Positions 18,159 through 26,840 of a stretch of 64,000 bases of DNA are shown here, in pieces. Both the position numbers and the translations under genes were made by a program. Location of the stretch: assembly GCA_022826005.1 (NCBI GenBank), contig JAJDVT010000075.1, forward strand, positions 1 through 64,000. Direction: 5' to 3'. The notes beneath the pieces were generated by a model. It saw only the letters and a list, made by a program, of their open reading frames with translations, was not told the DNA's origin and did no database searches. Position 1 is the first letter of the stretch. Each line of letters starts with the position of its first letter. Source of the DNA: Gemmatimonadota bacterium. Lineage in GTDB: Bacteria > Gemmatimonadota > Gemmatimonadetes > Longimicrobiales > Gaopeijiaceae.

Positions 18159-19495
18159 TGAGTACCGGGCGCAGCCGGGGCCGCTACGGGCCCTACGCCG
18201 CGACCTCCGTGGTCGTCGCCAACATGATCGGCACCGGCGTCTTCACGAGCCTCGGCTTCCAGCTCCTCGACATCCAGTCCACCTTCCCCCTCCTCCTCCT
18301 CTGGGTGGTCGGCGGCGCGGCGGCGTTCTGCGGCGCGATCTCCTACGCCGAACTGGGCGCGGCGATCCCCCGCTCGGGCGGCGAGTACACCTTCCTGTCG
18401 CGCGTCTATCACCCGGCTGCGGGCTTCGTTTCGGGGTTCGTCTCGGCGACCGTCGGGTTCTCGGCCCCCACCGCCCTCGCCGCCATCACCTTCGGCACCT
18501 ACCTCGCTTCGGTGTTCCCCTCCCTCTCGCCGACCTTGCTCGGCGCGGGGCTTGTGGCAGTGATGGCGGCCGTCCACGTCACCGATCACCGCAGCTCGGG
18601 ACTCCTGCAAAGCGGCTTCACGACCCTGAAGGTGGCGCTGATCGTCGCCTTCTGTCTCGCCGCCGCCGCCCTCGCCGACCCGGCCCAGCCCATCGCCCTC
18701 ACTCCCGCCCCCGGCGACGGCACGCTCGTCTTCGGCGGCGCCTTCGCGGTCTCTCTCATCTACGTCTCCTACGCCTACACCGGCTGGAACGCGGCCACCT
18801 ACCTGACCGGCGAGGTCGACGACCCGCAGCGCACCATCCCGCGCATCCTGGCGTCGGGCACGCTGCTCGTCACGGTACTGTACGTGGCGCTCAACTACGC
18901 CTTCCTGCGCGCCGCCCCCATGGCCGAGCTGGAAGGCCGCCTCGAGGTCGGCTACGTGGCGGCCACCCACCTCTTCGGCCCGGCGGGGGCCGCGATCATG
19001 GGCGTCACCCTCGCGGTGCTGCTCGTCTCGACGGTGAGCGCGATGGTGCTGGCGGGCCCGCGCGTCCTGCAGGTGATGGGCGAGGACCATCCCGCGCTCC
19101 GCCGCCTCGCGCGCACCAAGCCGAACGGCATCCCGGCGGTGGCGGTGCTGGCCCAGGCCGCGCTCACCCTCGCGTTCATCGTCACGGCGTCCTTCGAGAC
19201 GATCCTGGTCTTCGCGGGGCTCATCCTCGGGCTGAACAGCCTGCTCACCGTGGCGGGCGTCTTCGTCCTGCGGATGCGCGAACCGTCGCTGGCGCGGCCC
19301 TACCGGACGTGGGGATTCCCGGTCACACCCCTCGTCTACCTCGGGCTGACATCCTGGACACTCGTCTACATCGCGCTCGACCGCCCCGTGGAGGCGCAGG
19401 CTGCGGCCGCGTTGATCGCCGGAGGACTGCTGCTCTACCGGCTGGCCCGCTCCGGTCGCTACCCGCCGTCAGCCCCTCACCGGCCCGACGCGTGA
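18158..19495 (+). CDS. APC-superfamily amino-acid permease
   Basis: A 445-residue polytopic protein with about 12 helices. It opens with GPYAATSVVVANMIGTGVF, the conserved helix-1 motif of amino-acid/polyamine/organocation permeases, then AFCGAISYAELGAAIPRSGGEYTFLSRVY and SLIYVSYAYTGWNAATYLTGE. It imports or exchanges an amino acid; specificity is not readable. GTG 18158 is chosen because it gives a normal short cytoplasmic N-terminus; the frame is open further upstream to 18065. No good Shine-Dalgarno sequence precedes it, because a solo MITE end occupies the leader. Confidence 0.87.
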   Translation: MSTGRSRGRYGPYAATSVVVANMIGTGVFTSLGFQLLDIQSTFPLLLLWVVGGAAAFCGAISYAELGAAIPRSGGEYTFLSRVYHPAAGFVSGFVSATVGFSAPTALAAITFGTYLASVFPSLSPTLLGAGLVAVMAAVHVTDHRSSGLLQSGFTTLKVALIVAFCLAAAALADPAQPIALTPAPGDGTLVFGGAFAVSLIYVSYAYTGWNAATYLTGEVDDPQRTIPRILASGTLLVTVLYVALNYAFLRAAPMAELEGRLEVGYVAATHLFGPAGAAIMGVTLAVLLVSTVSAMVLAGPRVLQVMGEDHPALRRLARTKPNGIPAVAVLAQAALTLAFIVTASFETILVFAGLILGLNSLLTVAGVFVLRMREPSLARPYRTWGFPVTPLVYLGLTSWTLVYIALDRPVEAQAAAALIAGGLLLYRLARSGRYPPSAPHRPDA

Positions 19496-19513
19496 CCCGG
19501 CTCGGCGGCTCCC

Positions 19514-20227
19514 CTACTCGACCCCCAGCAGCTCGATCTCGAAGATGAGCACCTGACCAGGCCCGCCCGGCCCTGTCAGGGAGTCCCCGTACGCCAGGTC
19601 GGCCGGGAGGAAGGCGCGCAGGTGCCCGCCCACCTTCATCAGCATGATGGCTTCGGCGAAGCCGGGAATGACGCCTTCCACGCTGAAGGTTGCCGGATCG
19701 CCGCCGTACGAAGAGTCGAACTCGGTCCCGTCGATCAGCGTCCCGCGGTAGTGGACCTGAACCTGCTGGCCCGCCTCGGGGCTGTCGCCGTCGCCCTCGC
19801 GCAACACCTCGTACTGGAGCCCCGACTCGGTGACCACGATCCCCTCCCTCTCCGCGTTCGACGCGAGGAAGGCCTCGCCCGCAGCCCTGACTCCCGCTGC
19901 CCGTTCCGTCTGAGCCGACGCGAGCATCTCGTTGAACGCGATGATCGCATCCCGCATCTCCGTTTCCGTGAGCGCCGGACTGACTTCGCCGAGCCCGTCC
20001 GAGAATCCCCTGAAGAGCGCGGGCCGGTCGACAAAATCCACGATCTCGCCCAGCGAACCGGCAATGTCCTGCCCGATCGCGTAGCTGGCCCGGCGGACAT
20101 CGGTGTCGAGGGGGACATCGGCCCCGGGGGAGTCACCGCGCGAGCAGGCGGCGAGGGCCGCGAGAAGCGGCAGGGCGGCGAAGGCCGTCAGCGGCACTTC
20201 GGTGCGGGCGCGGAGGTGAGCGAACAT
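19514..20227 (-). CDS. FKBP-type peptidyl-prolyl isomerase lipoprotein (FkpA/FklB-like)
   Basis: A 237-residue protein. The signal sequence ends in the lipobox LAALAAC. An N-terminal helical dimerisation region follows (RRASYAIGQDIAGSL; GFSDGLGEVSPALTE; AIIAFNEMLASAQ). The C-terminal FKBP domain is about residues 135-237: VQVHYRGTLIDGTEFDSSY, IPGFAEAIMLMKVGG, LPADLAYGD, LIFEIELLGVE. It should assist folding of exported proteins in the periplasm. The start ATG 20227 has AAGGA upstream. A GTG at 20287 overlaps the stop of the upstream propeller gene (GTGA) but would add 20 residues before the signal peptide. Confidence 0.88.
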   Translation of the reverse strand: MFAHLRARTEVPLTAFAALPLLAALAACSRGDSPGADVPLDTDVRRASYAIGQDIAGSLGEIVDFVDRPALFRGFSDGLGEVSPALTETEMRDAIIAFNEMLASAQTERAAGVRAAGEAFLASNAEREGIVVTESGLQYEVLREGDGDSPEAGQQVQVHYRGTLIDGTEFDSSYGGDPATFSVEGVIPGFAEAIMLMKVGGHLRAFLPADLAYGDSLTGPGGPGQVLIFEIELLGVE

Positions 20228-20283
20228 GGCATGTATTCCTTGGGAAGGGGATTGCGGCAGTGAGAAGAGAATGTAACCCGGAC

Positions 20284-21444
20284 TCACCTCCGGTCGACAA
20301 TCCGCCGCAGCTCCACCGTCTCGACACCCAGTTCGTCCCGCCTGGCAACGACTGCGATATCGGCGTCAACGGCGAGCACCCACAGGGGTTCGGACGCTGT
20401 CACCGACCCGACCATCTCGCCTTCGTGCGAAAACACCGTCCAGCTGTACCCGACATCCTGCGGGCGTTCATGGTGAAGTACCCACAACGTCCCGGCGACC
20501 GCATGCACCGACCTGTAGTACGGATAGAACTCAGGCGGCTCCCGATTCAGATCGTCCGCCTGCCGGAAGCGACCGACATCTTCGCGAGTGACCCTGACGG
20601 GCCCAACATCGGGTTCCAGCGCGTGTCTGAATTCACCTGCCCGATCAAACACCTGGATCACGGGATCCATGTTGTCAAGCACGTAGTAGCCTTCTCCAGC
20701 CACGCCGGCATGATTCGACCGGCGAAACGGGACCAACCACCTCGGAATGGCTTCCCCTCCGCGTCCATAGGGCTCCACCAGGTACTCGGCCCCGAGATAG
20801 GTGCCCAAGCTGTCCACGTGGTTCCCCATGCTGTCATGTCGGCCCAGGATATGGGTGTCCCGGCGAACCATGGGAGATCGGGCCGTGTTTTCGAAGTCCC
20901 TTAGCGTGGCCGAAACAAGAATCGACCCGTCGGGAAAGATGCCGCGGACATTAGGGAATTGATACGTCGCTCCCGGAACGATGCCGACGGTCCGCTCCAC
21001 CGCGCCCGACATGTCCATCACGGTCAAACGGTAGGCGCGGAAGTCGTAGGTGTAGAGCCTGCCCCCGACAGATTGCATGAAGCCAAGGCCCTCGTACTCC
21101 CCTGGACCCTCCCCTCTCCCACCGACCGTGCGGAGCAGCTCACCCGTCGTGCGATCGTAGTAGCGCAGTGTATTCGTACTCTGTTCAGCGAGGATCAGCG
21201 TGTCCCCGTGAAAGACCGCGGCAATCACCCCGTAAAGCGGTTCGTCCGGGTTGTCGCCGATCGAGATCAGGGGGACGCTGTCTATCCGGGCGTCCGTCCG
21301 GGTCGTCGCTTCCGACCGGAGGGCCTGCAGGGCGCTCAAACGGGGCGTCGGCACCCCGATCTGCATGCACAGGAACAGCACAATCGCAAACCAGCCTCCG
21401 CGCCGGACGCTTTGCCGGCCGATCACTGCGTCGTTTCCTACCAT
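20284..21444 (-). CDS. 6-bladed beta-propeller protein
   Basis: A 386-residue exported protein. Start ATG 21444 is preceded by GGGAGGG. A signal anchor comes first (GGWFAIVLFLCMQIGV), then blade repeats: VFHGDTLILAEQSTNTLRYY, GGRGEGPGEYEGLGFMQSV, VRGIFPDGSILVSATL, GVETVELRRI at the end. The GxGEGPGE motif is shared with the other three propeller proteins in this window. It lacks a clear lipobox, unlike them. It overlaps the HAD gene upstream by 7 bases and the FKBP gene's alternative start by 4, suggesting one transcript from HAD through propeller to FKBP. Ligand unknown. Confidence 0.72.
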   Translation of the reverse strand: MVGNDAVIGRQSVRRGGWFAIVLFLCMQIGVPTPRLSALQALRSEATTRTDARIDSVPLISIGDNPDEPLYGVIAAVFHGDTLILAEQSTNTLRYYDRTTGELLRTVGGRGEGPGEYEGLGFMQSVGGRLYTYDFRAYRLTVMDMSGAVERTVGIVPGATYQFPNVRGIFPDGSILVSATLRDFENTARSPMVRRDTHILGRHDSMGNHVDSLGTYLGAEYLVEPYGRGGEAIPRWLVPFRRSNHAGVAGEGYYVLDNMDPVIQVFDRAGEFRHALEPDVGPVRVTREDVGRFRQADDLNREPPEFYPYYRSVHAVAGTLWVLHHERPQDVGYSWTVFSHEGEMVGSVTASEPLWVLAVDADIAVVARRDELGVETVELRRIVDRR

Positions 21445-22118
21445 TGGGAATCCCTCCCGAGAATGGTTTGTAGTTCCGCCAGGTCGTTCACAACCGCCAC
21501 GGCGACCTCTTCCACCCCACAACCCGTCAGCCCCGCCGGATCATGCCACACAACCCGCAGGCCCACCGCGTTCGCGCCCTCGACATCCAGCGGCGACCCT
21601 GCGACGAAGAGCACCTCCTCGACGCTGGCCCCCAGTGCGCCCACACCCGCCAGATAGATGCGCGGGTCAGGCTTGTAGCAGCCGACGGATTCGGCCGTGA
21701 CCACGGCGCTGAATGGCGCCCCGACGAGATCCGCCGCCCGCCGGCCCAGCACCTCCGAGCAGTTGGTCGCCACTCCGATCGGCCTGCCGCACGCGATCTC
21801 AAGCAGCACGGAGCCAGCTCCCGGCCAGGGCTTGAGTTCATCCCAGCGGGTCTCCAGCGCACCGGCCAGGTCACGGGGCAGCCCCACCGCCGCGGCCGAC
21901 TCGGCCACGAGATCCAGGTAGGGCACGTAGCCGCCCACCGCGTACGTGCGCCTCAGGTACTCGAAGCGCCACTCACGCCCCGGCCCCTCGCCCCCCGCGA
22001 TGTCGTCCCACAGCGACCAGGAGTCGAGGAGTGCGGATAGCAGGTCGAAGAGGACGGCTCTCACGGCCGGCACCGCGCTCCGCCCGTCGGCTGACCTCGC
22101 CCCACCGGCGTCCCTCAC
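21438..22118 (-). CDS. HAD-superfamily hydrolase (haloacid dehalogenase type II-like)
   Basis: A 226-residue protein with HAD motifs: motif I VLFDLLSALLDSW (nucleophile Asp kept, but the usual D-x-Y/D-GTL is D-L-LSAL), motif II GVATN, motif III lysine in YKPDPRIYLAGV, and motif IV FVAGSPLDVEGANAVGL (usual VGDS... replaced by AGSPLD). The last two match L-2-haloacid dehalogenase-type sequences best. The start GTG 22118 follows GAGGGACGCGGG; a later GTG at 22064 is possible. It lies just downstream of the AKR-RidA gene and upstream of a propeller gene, all on one strand. Confidence 0.75.
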   Translation of the reverse strand: MRDAGGARSADGRSAVPAVRAVLFDLLSALLDSWSLWDDIAGGEGPGREWRFEYLRRTYAVGGYVPYLDLVAESAAAVGLPRDLAGALETRWDELKPWPGAGSVLLEIACGRPIGVATNCSEVLGRRAADLVGAPFSAVVTAESVGCYKPDPRIYLAGVGALGASVEEVLFVAGSPLDVEGANAVGLRVVWHDPAGLTGCGVEEVAVAVVNDLAELQTILGRDSQW

Positions 22119-22128
22119 CCCGCGTCCC

Positions 22129-23586
22129 TCACGCAACCTCCGCGTCGGCCTCGATCTCGACCAGCAGGTCGTCGCCGACGGTGTTGGCATATACGGTGGT
22201 GTTGGCCGGTCGAATATCCGCGAAGCGGGCACCGTGCGCGCGGGCCACCGGCTCCCAATCGACGCCCTCGCGAATGTAGACACGGGTGCGCACGACATCC
22301 TCGAGGGTGGCGCCGAGCGATTGCAGCGCCCCCTCGATCTTGTCGATGATGAAGTGGGTCTGCGCGGCGGGATCGCGCCCCCCGATCAGGCGTGCGCCGT
22401 GTGAGGCGGTGGTTCCCGCGACATGGATGCGGCTCCCCCTGCGCACCGCTCGGCTGAACCCGGCGAACTCCTCCCAGGGCGTGCCGGTCGAGACGTACTC
22501 GGCGGCGCCGGACCGCCGGACCGGGTAGGGCGCCGGGAACGAAGTGACATGGTGGCTCAGGTCGCCGGAGGCGGTCAGGTAGGGGGGACGGCGGTATTCG
22601 TCTCCGCAGTCGCCGCCGATCGGGTCGAGCAGGGCGCAGGCGGCGTCCAGTTCGCGCCGGGCCTCGTCGTCCAACGCCATGCAGAGGACCCTGAGGTTGT
22701 CCCCGGCGTGACTGTTCTCGCCCAGCCGTGCCCCGACAATGATCCCGGCCACCGCCGGCTGCTCCAGGACGTAGCGGCAGGCCACGTTGGCCATGGACAC
22801 GCCCGTCGGCTGCCCCTCGCCCAGCCGCCTCGCCACCCCGTCCACCACCCCGAGCAGCCCCTGGAAGCGGTCCCACCCCCCTGCCCGGTCGATGAAACGG
22901 CGGTACTTCATCTGCGACCAGGTCAGCGATTCATCAATGGGCGGCTCGTCGCGCCCAAGCCAGCGATCGCTGAGGAAGCCGCCGGCCAGCGTCCCGTACG
23001 CGAGCAGCCTGATCCCGTGAGCGCGGCAGACCTCCGTCATCGCCCCCGCCGCGCGCCGGTCCAGCAGGGAGAAGCAGACCTGGTTGGAGACGATCGGCAC
23101 GCCGCTGCGCACGGCCATGTCGAGGTGGACGGCGTCGCAGTTGGTCAGCCCCAGATGCCGGATGCGCCCGGCCGCCTGATGCTCGGCCAGCATGAAGAGG
23201 CAGTCCAGCCAGCTCGGGTCGGCGTAGCTCCAGGCGTGGAACTGCAGCAGATCGATGCAGTCGGTGCCCAGCCGCTCGAGGGCGCGCGCGACCGCCTCGT
23301 CCACCGCCTCCTCGCTGGCAGGCCCCGGCTCCGGCACCCACTTGGTGAGGAACTGCAGGTCATCGCGGCGGGCTGCCAGAGTGCCCGCGATCACTTCTGC
23401 CGACCCGTAGTGGTCGGCCATGTCGAAGGTGGTGAGCCCGGTGTCGGCGTAGTCGCCCATGGCGTCGGCGGCCGCCCTGGGATCAAGCGCCGCCCCGGCC
23501 CGCTCCTGGTCCGCCACCTGCCAGAGCCCGGTGACGATCCGGGAGATCTCGAGGCCGGGGGCGAGGGGGGTGCGGGGGTCTTCCAC
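22129..23586 (-). CDS. Aldo/keto reductase fused to a RidA-family domain
   Basis: A 485-residue two-domain protein. Residues 1-330 form an aldo/keto reductase: FDMADHYGSAE (catalytic Asp/Tyr), LTKWVPEPG (catalytic Lys), LLQFHAWSY (catalytic-His region), and the NADPH-binding end VAGIIVGARLGENSHAGDNL. Residues about 355-485 form a Rid/YjgF domain: STGTPWEEFAGFSRAVRRG, HFIIDKIEGALQSLGATLED, VVRTRVYIREG. Rid proteins hydrolyse reactive enamines/imines, so reductase and deaminase may act on one reactive intermediate; this is inferred from the fusion. The GTG start at 23586 follows a degenerate MITE fragment. Confidence 0.85.
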   Translation of the reverse strand: MEDPRTPLAPGLEISRIVTGLWQVADQERAGAALDPRAAADAMGDYADTGLTTFDMADHYGSAEVIAGTLAARRDDLQFLTKWVPEPGPASEEAVDEAVARALERLGTDCIDLLQFHAWSYADPSWLDCLFMLAEHQAAGRIRHLGLTNCDAVHLDMAVRSGVPIVSNQVCFSLLDRRAAGAMTEVCRAHGIRLLAYGTLAGGFLSDRWLGRDEPPIDESLTWSQMKYRRFIDRAGGWDRFQGLLGVVDGVARRLGEGQPTGVSMANVACRYVLEQPAVAGIIVGARLGENSHAGDNLRVLCMALDDEARRELDAACALLDPIGGDCGDEYRRPPYLTASGDLSHHVTSFPAPYPVRRSGAAEYVSTGTPWEEFAGFSRAVRRGSRIHVAGTTASHGARLIGGRDPAAQTHFIIDKIEGALQSLGATLEDVVRTRVYIREGVDWEPVARAHGARFADIRPANTTVYANTVGDDLLVEIEADAEVA

Positions 23587-23616
23587 GGAGCGGGCGTTGT
23601 CGATGGTTCGTCACTT

Positions 23617-23740
23617 GCAGCCCGCGGACAAGACCCCCGCGGCATTCAAGCGGCGGTGGATCCGCTGTGGGCCGCTTCGTTCACTCGGCCAAACCGTAAT
23701 GTCCACTTTACGATTTGTCGTGCTCTCTTTACAGTTCACG
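23617..23740. mobile_element. Degenerate half of a MITE-family element, with palindrome copy 4
   Basis: GCAGCCCGCGGACAAGACCC, a CCGC, and then GGCATTCAAGCGGCGG correspond, with substitutions, to the reverse complement of the MITE right end. The palindromic core follows at the expected side. The other end of the element is not recognisable. It lies in the 190-base gap upstream of the AKR-RidA gene. Confidence 0.55.
23696..23733. repeat. Palindromic intergenic repeat, copy 4
   Basis: On the minus strand: TGTAAAGAGAGCACGACA, then AATCGTAAAGTGGACATTAC. In this copy the two halves also read as a direct repeat (GTAAAG-G--GA/CAT/C), as in copies 6 and 7. It is between two minus-strand genes. Confidence 0.75.
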
Positions 23741-23776
23741 TCTTCGCCGTGCGCCAAGCCGACTCCTCGCGCACGG

Positions 23777-24610
23777 TCAGCCCCTGTATAGAAGGACCAG
23801 CAGGCTGCCGCCGAATTCGTCTTCGGTGACGACGACCGTGACCAACCGGTCTCCCCACTTCATCGCGAACCCATCGCGAACTCCGCCGACCGGCCCCATC
23901 CGTGCCGTCTTCACCGGCGATGGCGCCTGGGCCGAGGGATCCGCCTCGCCCATGGAATCCGCAACATCCTGATACCAGTCGACGATCTCCTCGGCACTGG
24001 CGTCCACCATGAAGACCGAGTATCCCATCTCGGTCCCCCGGCTTCTGGTAAGCGGAGCGTGCTGGCCGGGGTACACCGGGACCCAATCGGGCACCTGCGT
24101 GCGAGTGTCCGCAAACCGTGTTTCCCCGCGTGCGGCTCTTTCCAGAAGGTCATCGATGCTGGAGATGGTTACGACGGGGGAGATGGTTACGGTCCCGGCC
24201 CCTTCCCGCTTCGGAAGCTCCGCCGAAAGCGCGAATCCGTAGGGCTGCCCCTCGAGCACCACACTGAACACTTCGTCCTCCGTGACCTCCGACAACACCG
24301 TAGCGGCCGCCTCGGCGAGTTCCCGGGCATCGGCAATCTCCCGCGTCAGCCTGGCCCGGACCGGGCGCTGTTCGGACAGCTCGGGTTCCGGCGCGAGCGC
24401 TCTGGCCCCCGCGATTTGCGCAGCCATACGACGGAAATCCGCCTCCTCGACCGTTTCGAGCGGCTCCACCACCGCCTCCTCGGTGGTCACGGTCATCCAC
24501 AGGCCCATGGCCACAAAGAGGACCGCCACGAGTCCACCCCCGAGGAAGGCGAGGTATTTCGGCACCCTTATGTACTCGTGCCGCGTGGCTTCGTTGTAGA
24601 GATCCGACAT
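23777..24610 (-). CDS. Membrane-anchored protein of unknown family, paralogue 1 of 3
   Basis: A 277-residue protein not assignable to a named family. It starts MSDLYNEATRHEYIRVPKYL, then has one membrane helix (residues about 20-42), so most of the protein lies outside the cytoplasm. Two blocks are shared with the next two genes: RAARGETRFADTRTQVPDWV-PVYPG and EEIVDWYQDVADSMG. It ends DRLVTVVVTEDEFGGSLLVL-LYRG. A variable Glu/Ala-rich helical stretch lies between anchor and first block. GGAGGAAC precedes the ATG. The three genes are tandem with gaps of 62 and 114 bases and likely arose by duplication. Confidence 0.8.
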   Translation of the reverse strand: MSDLYNEATRHEYIRVPKYLAFLGGGLVAVLFVAMGLWMTVTTEEAVVEPLETVEEADFRRMAAQIAGARALAPEPELSEQRPVRARLTREIADARELAEAAATVLSEVTEDEVFSVVLEGQPYGFALSAELPKREGAGTVTISPVVTISSIDDLLERAARGETRFADTRTQVPDWVPVYPGQHAPLTRSRGTEMGYSVFMVDASAEEIVDWYQDVADSMGEADPSAQAPSPVKTARMGPVGGVRDGFAMKWGDRLVTVVVTEDEFGGSLLVLLYRG

Positions 24611-24672
24611 GAGTTCCTCCGCTGTTTCGTCGCCTCAGGCGATCCTGTCGTCCGACCCCTGGCCCGGGGTGG

Positions 24673-25518
24673 TCACCCCCTGTACGCGACGACGAACAGG
24701 CTGCCGCCGTGGTCGTCCTCCGTAGCCAGCACCATCAGCGACCGGTCCTTCGACTTTGCGATAAAGCGATGAGCGTCGATTCGGCCGGCCTCCGGTTCTC
24801 CGTCAACCTTTACCGTGGCCGAGGTGCGGACGACGGAGACGCCGCGCAGTCCCGCGCGATCCGCCGCTTCCCGGTACCAGTCCAACACATCTTCGGCCCC
24901 CATGTCCGCGACGAGCACCGTGACGCCAAGGGAAACATCGCCGCGAGCGTAGAGTCCGCTGCCGCTGTGCCCCGCGCCCGGGTGAACGGGTACCCAGTCC
25001 GGCATCTTCCCGACTGCGCTCCCCAGGTCAGCGTCGGCAAACCGTGCCTCGCCACGCGCAACCCTGTCCAGAATCTCGGTCGCCCGGGGGAAACTCAAGC
25101 CGACCGGGTTTCCGTTCGGCGTCTCGAGGTTGAGGGCCAGACCGGGATCCTCGCCGGCCGTGGCCGAGAACCCGTGTTCCGTCAGGATGGCATCCAGACC
25201 CGATGCCGTGAGACCCGCCAGCAGCGACCCGACGCTCAGGTCGCGCGCGGCGCCCTCCGGGAGTTGTTGTTCGGGCAGTTCGTTCGTCGCGGCACGCACG
25301 CCGGAGGTGCCGGCGGTGATGACGTCCGGTGGCACCTCCAGGCTATAATCCGCTGCCTTGACGATGTCATCCATCCATCTGTCCACGGTGACGGTTACCC
25401 AGACGACAAGCGCAATCACGACGGCCACCAGCAGTCCGCCCCCGATGAGGAACACCTTCGCGACTGTGGACAGGCCGGTGCGTTCGTGGCGGGTGGCTTC
25501 CTGGTATGGATCGGTCAT
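24673..25518 (-). CDS. Membrane-anchored protein of unknown family, paralogue 2 of 3
   Basis: A 281-residue protein: MTDPYQEATRHERTGLST, one membrane helix (about 20-47), a spacer, then RVARGEARFADADLG...PDWVPVHPGAG and AEDVLDWYREAADRAG, and the end RSLMVLATEDDHGGSLFVV-AYRG. The WVPVxPG segment with DxLxWYxxxAD is reminiscent of small extracytoplasmic domains in many lipoproteins of unknown role. AAGGAGGAAG precedes the ATG, a strong ribosome-binding site by the standards of this window. No catalytic residues are recognisable. Confidence 0.8.
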   Translation of the reverse strand: MTDPYQEATRHERTGLSTVAKVFLIGGGLLVAVVIALVVWVTVTVDRWMDDIVKAADYSLEVPPDVITAGTSGVRAATNELPEQQLPEGAARDLSVGSLLAGLTASGLDAILTEHGFSATAGEDPGLALNLETPNGNPVGLSFPRATEILDRVARGEARFADADLGSAVGKMPDWVPVHPGAGHSGSGLYARGDVSLGVTVLVADMGAEDVLDWYREAADRAGLRGVSVVRTSATVKVDGEPEAGRIDAHRFIAKSKDRSLMVLATEDDHGGSLFVVAYRG

Positions 25519-25632
25519 TTCTTCCTCCTTCGCTGGAGCATGGGTCTCATTATAGGTGTAGGTGGGGTGTTGAGCGAGTGTCGGCAGCGCTTCGGGGGCG
25601 CGGCGTCCTGATGCCCGAATGTCCGCCGGCCG

Positions 25633-26682
25633 TCACCCCTTGTACACCAGCACCAACAGACTGTCGCCGTGGCCGTCCTCGGTGACGAAGACACTCATCT
25701 GGCGGTCTTCCCCCCCCATCTCCAACCGCCCCAACTCGCCGGTCGCGCCCGGTTGGCCATCTGCCCGCAGCTGTCTGAAGGAGAAATCCGTACCGGCGCG
25801 TTCCATCCGGTCGGCAGCACGGAAATACCAGAGGAGGATGTCAGGACCGGAGGCCTCAGCCACGAAAACCGCCGTTCCCAGGGCAAAATCACCGACTTCC
25901 ACCGAGAGACTTTTCTTCCGGTCCACTCCGGGAAACACCGGCACCCACTCCGGCAGGGGTTTCCCCCTTGCCTCGGCCCGCTCGGTTGCGTCGTCCGGCC
26001 ACAGGTCGGCAAACCGCCCTTCCCCGCGGGACACCCGGTCCAGCATCTCGGGATCCGAAACCAGGTCGAAGCGCGTCGACACCTTCCCGGAACGAATGTC
26101 GAACGACAGGCCAACGCCTGCCCCAACCGGCTCGACGCTGAACCCCTCGTCCTCGAACGCCGACTCCAGGAAGGTATTCACCGCCCGGCTCAGCTCTTCG
26201 GCGACCGATTCCTGTTCGGGCGCGCCCGACGACTCCCGTTGGTGCAGGTTGGCCGCAACAGCAGCCTCCTCTGCCGCCCGCACCTGCTCCCGACGCGATT
26301 CAGCCAGGGCTTCGGCCTGTTGCGCGAGGCGGTCCATGATCTCCTGGTGTCTCCGAACCGCCTCGGTAGCGTTTTCGCGGACCCGAGCGAGTTCGGCAGC
26401 CTCGAGGCGGGCTCGCGCGGCCACGAGTTCCTCGCGGGCTTCCTGCAAGGCGGCCTCCGCTTCCGCCTGCTCCGCCGCGCGCTTGAGCGACACCTCGACA
26501 GGCGGGGGCGGCGGGGGCGGCGAGGACATGCCGCCGAACATCATGGGCATCGAGACGAAGGACCAGATGAACAGCGCCGCCAGCGCCGACACGACCAGTC
26601 CGCCCCCGACAAGGAAGACCCGTGCCAGGGTGGACATGCCTTTGCGTTCGTTGCGGGTGGCTTCGGTGTACGGGTCGGACAT
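25633..26682 (-). CDS. Membrane-anchored protein of unknown family, paralogue 3 of 3 (with coiled coil)
   Basis: A 349-residue protein, the longest of the tandem set. It starts MSDPYTEATRNERKGMST at ATG 26682, aligned with the paralogues; GAGGAG sits 6 bases upstream. ATG 26685 is possible. A membrane helix is at about 20-42. A Pro-rich SSPPPPPPPVEV linker follows, then about 110 residues of Ala/Glu/Arg-rich coiled coil (AAEQAEAEAALQEAREELVA onward) absent from the other two. The shared blocks RVSRGEGRFADL, PEWVPVFPG, DILLWYFRAADRM and the TEDGHGDSLLVLVYKG end come last. First gene of the tandem run. Confidence 0.8.
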   Translation of the reverse strand: MSDPYTEATRNERKGMSTLARVFLVGGGLVVSALAALFIWSFVSMPMMFGGMSSPPPPPPPVEVSLKRAAEQAEAEAALQEAREELVAARARLEAAELARVRENATEAVRRHQEIMDRLAQQAEALAESRREQVRAAEEAAVAANLHQRESSGAPEQESVAEELSRAVNTFLESAFEDEGFSVEPVGAGVGLSFDIRSGKVSTRFDLVSDPEMLDRVSRGEGRFADLWPDDATERAEARGKPLPEWVPVFPGVDRKKSLSVEVGDFALGTAVFVAEASGPDILLWYFRAADRMERAGTDFSFRQLRADGQPGATGELGRLEMGGEDRQMSVFVTEDGHGDSLLVLVYKG

Positions 26683-26840
26683 CATTCACTCCTCGGTCAG
26701 CGGTTCATTCGGCGGTGCCTGCTGGTGTACCTACGCGCGCGACGTCGCCACCGGTTTCGCGTGGGTCGGGGAGGCGAAGATACGCTTCAGTTCTTGGACG
26801 CGCGACAGTGGGTGGGGGGATGCCCACGAGGCTCCCCCGC
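26683..26840. other. Gene-free leader upstream of the tandem paralogue run
   Basis: About 160 bases between the paralogue 3 start and MITE copy B. No gene, hairpin or convincing -35/-10 pair was found. Confidence 0.4.
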
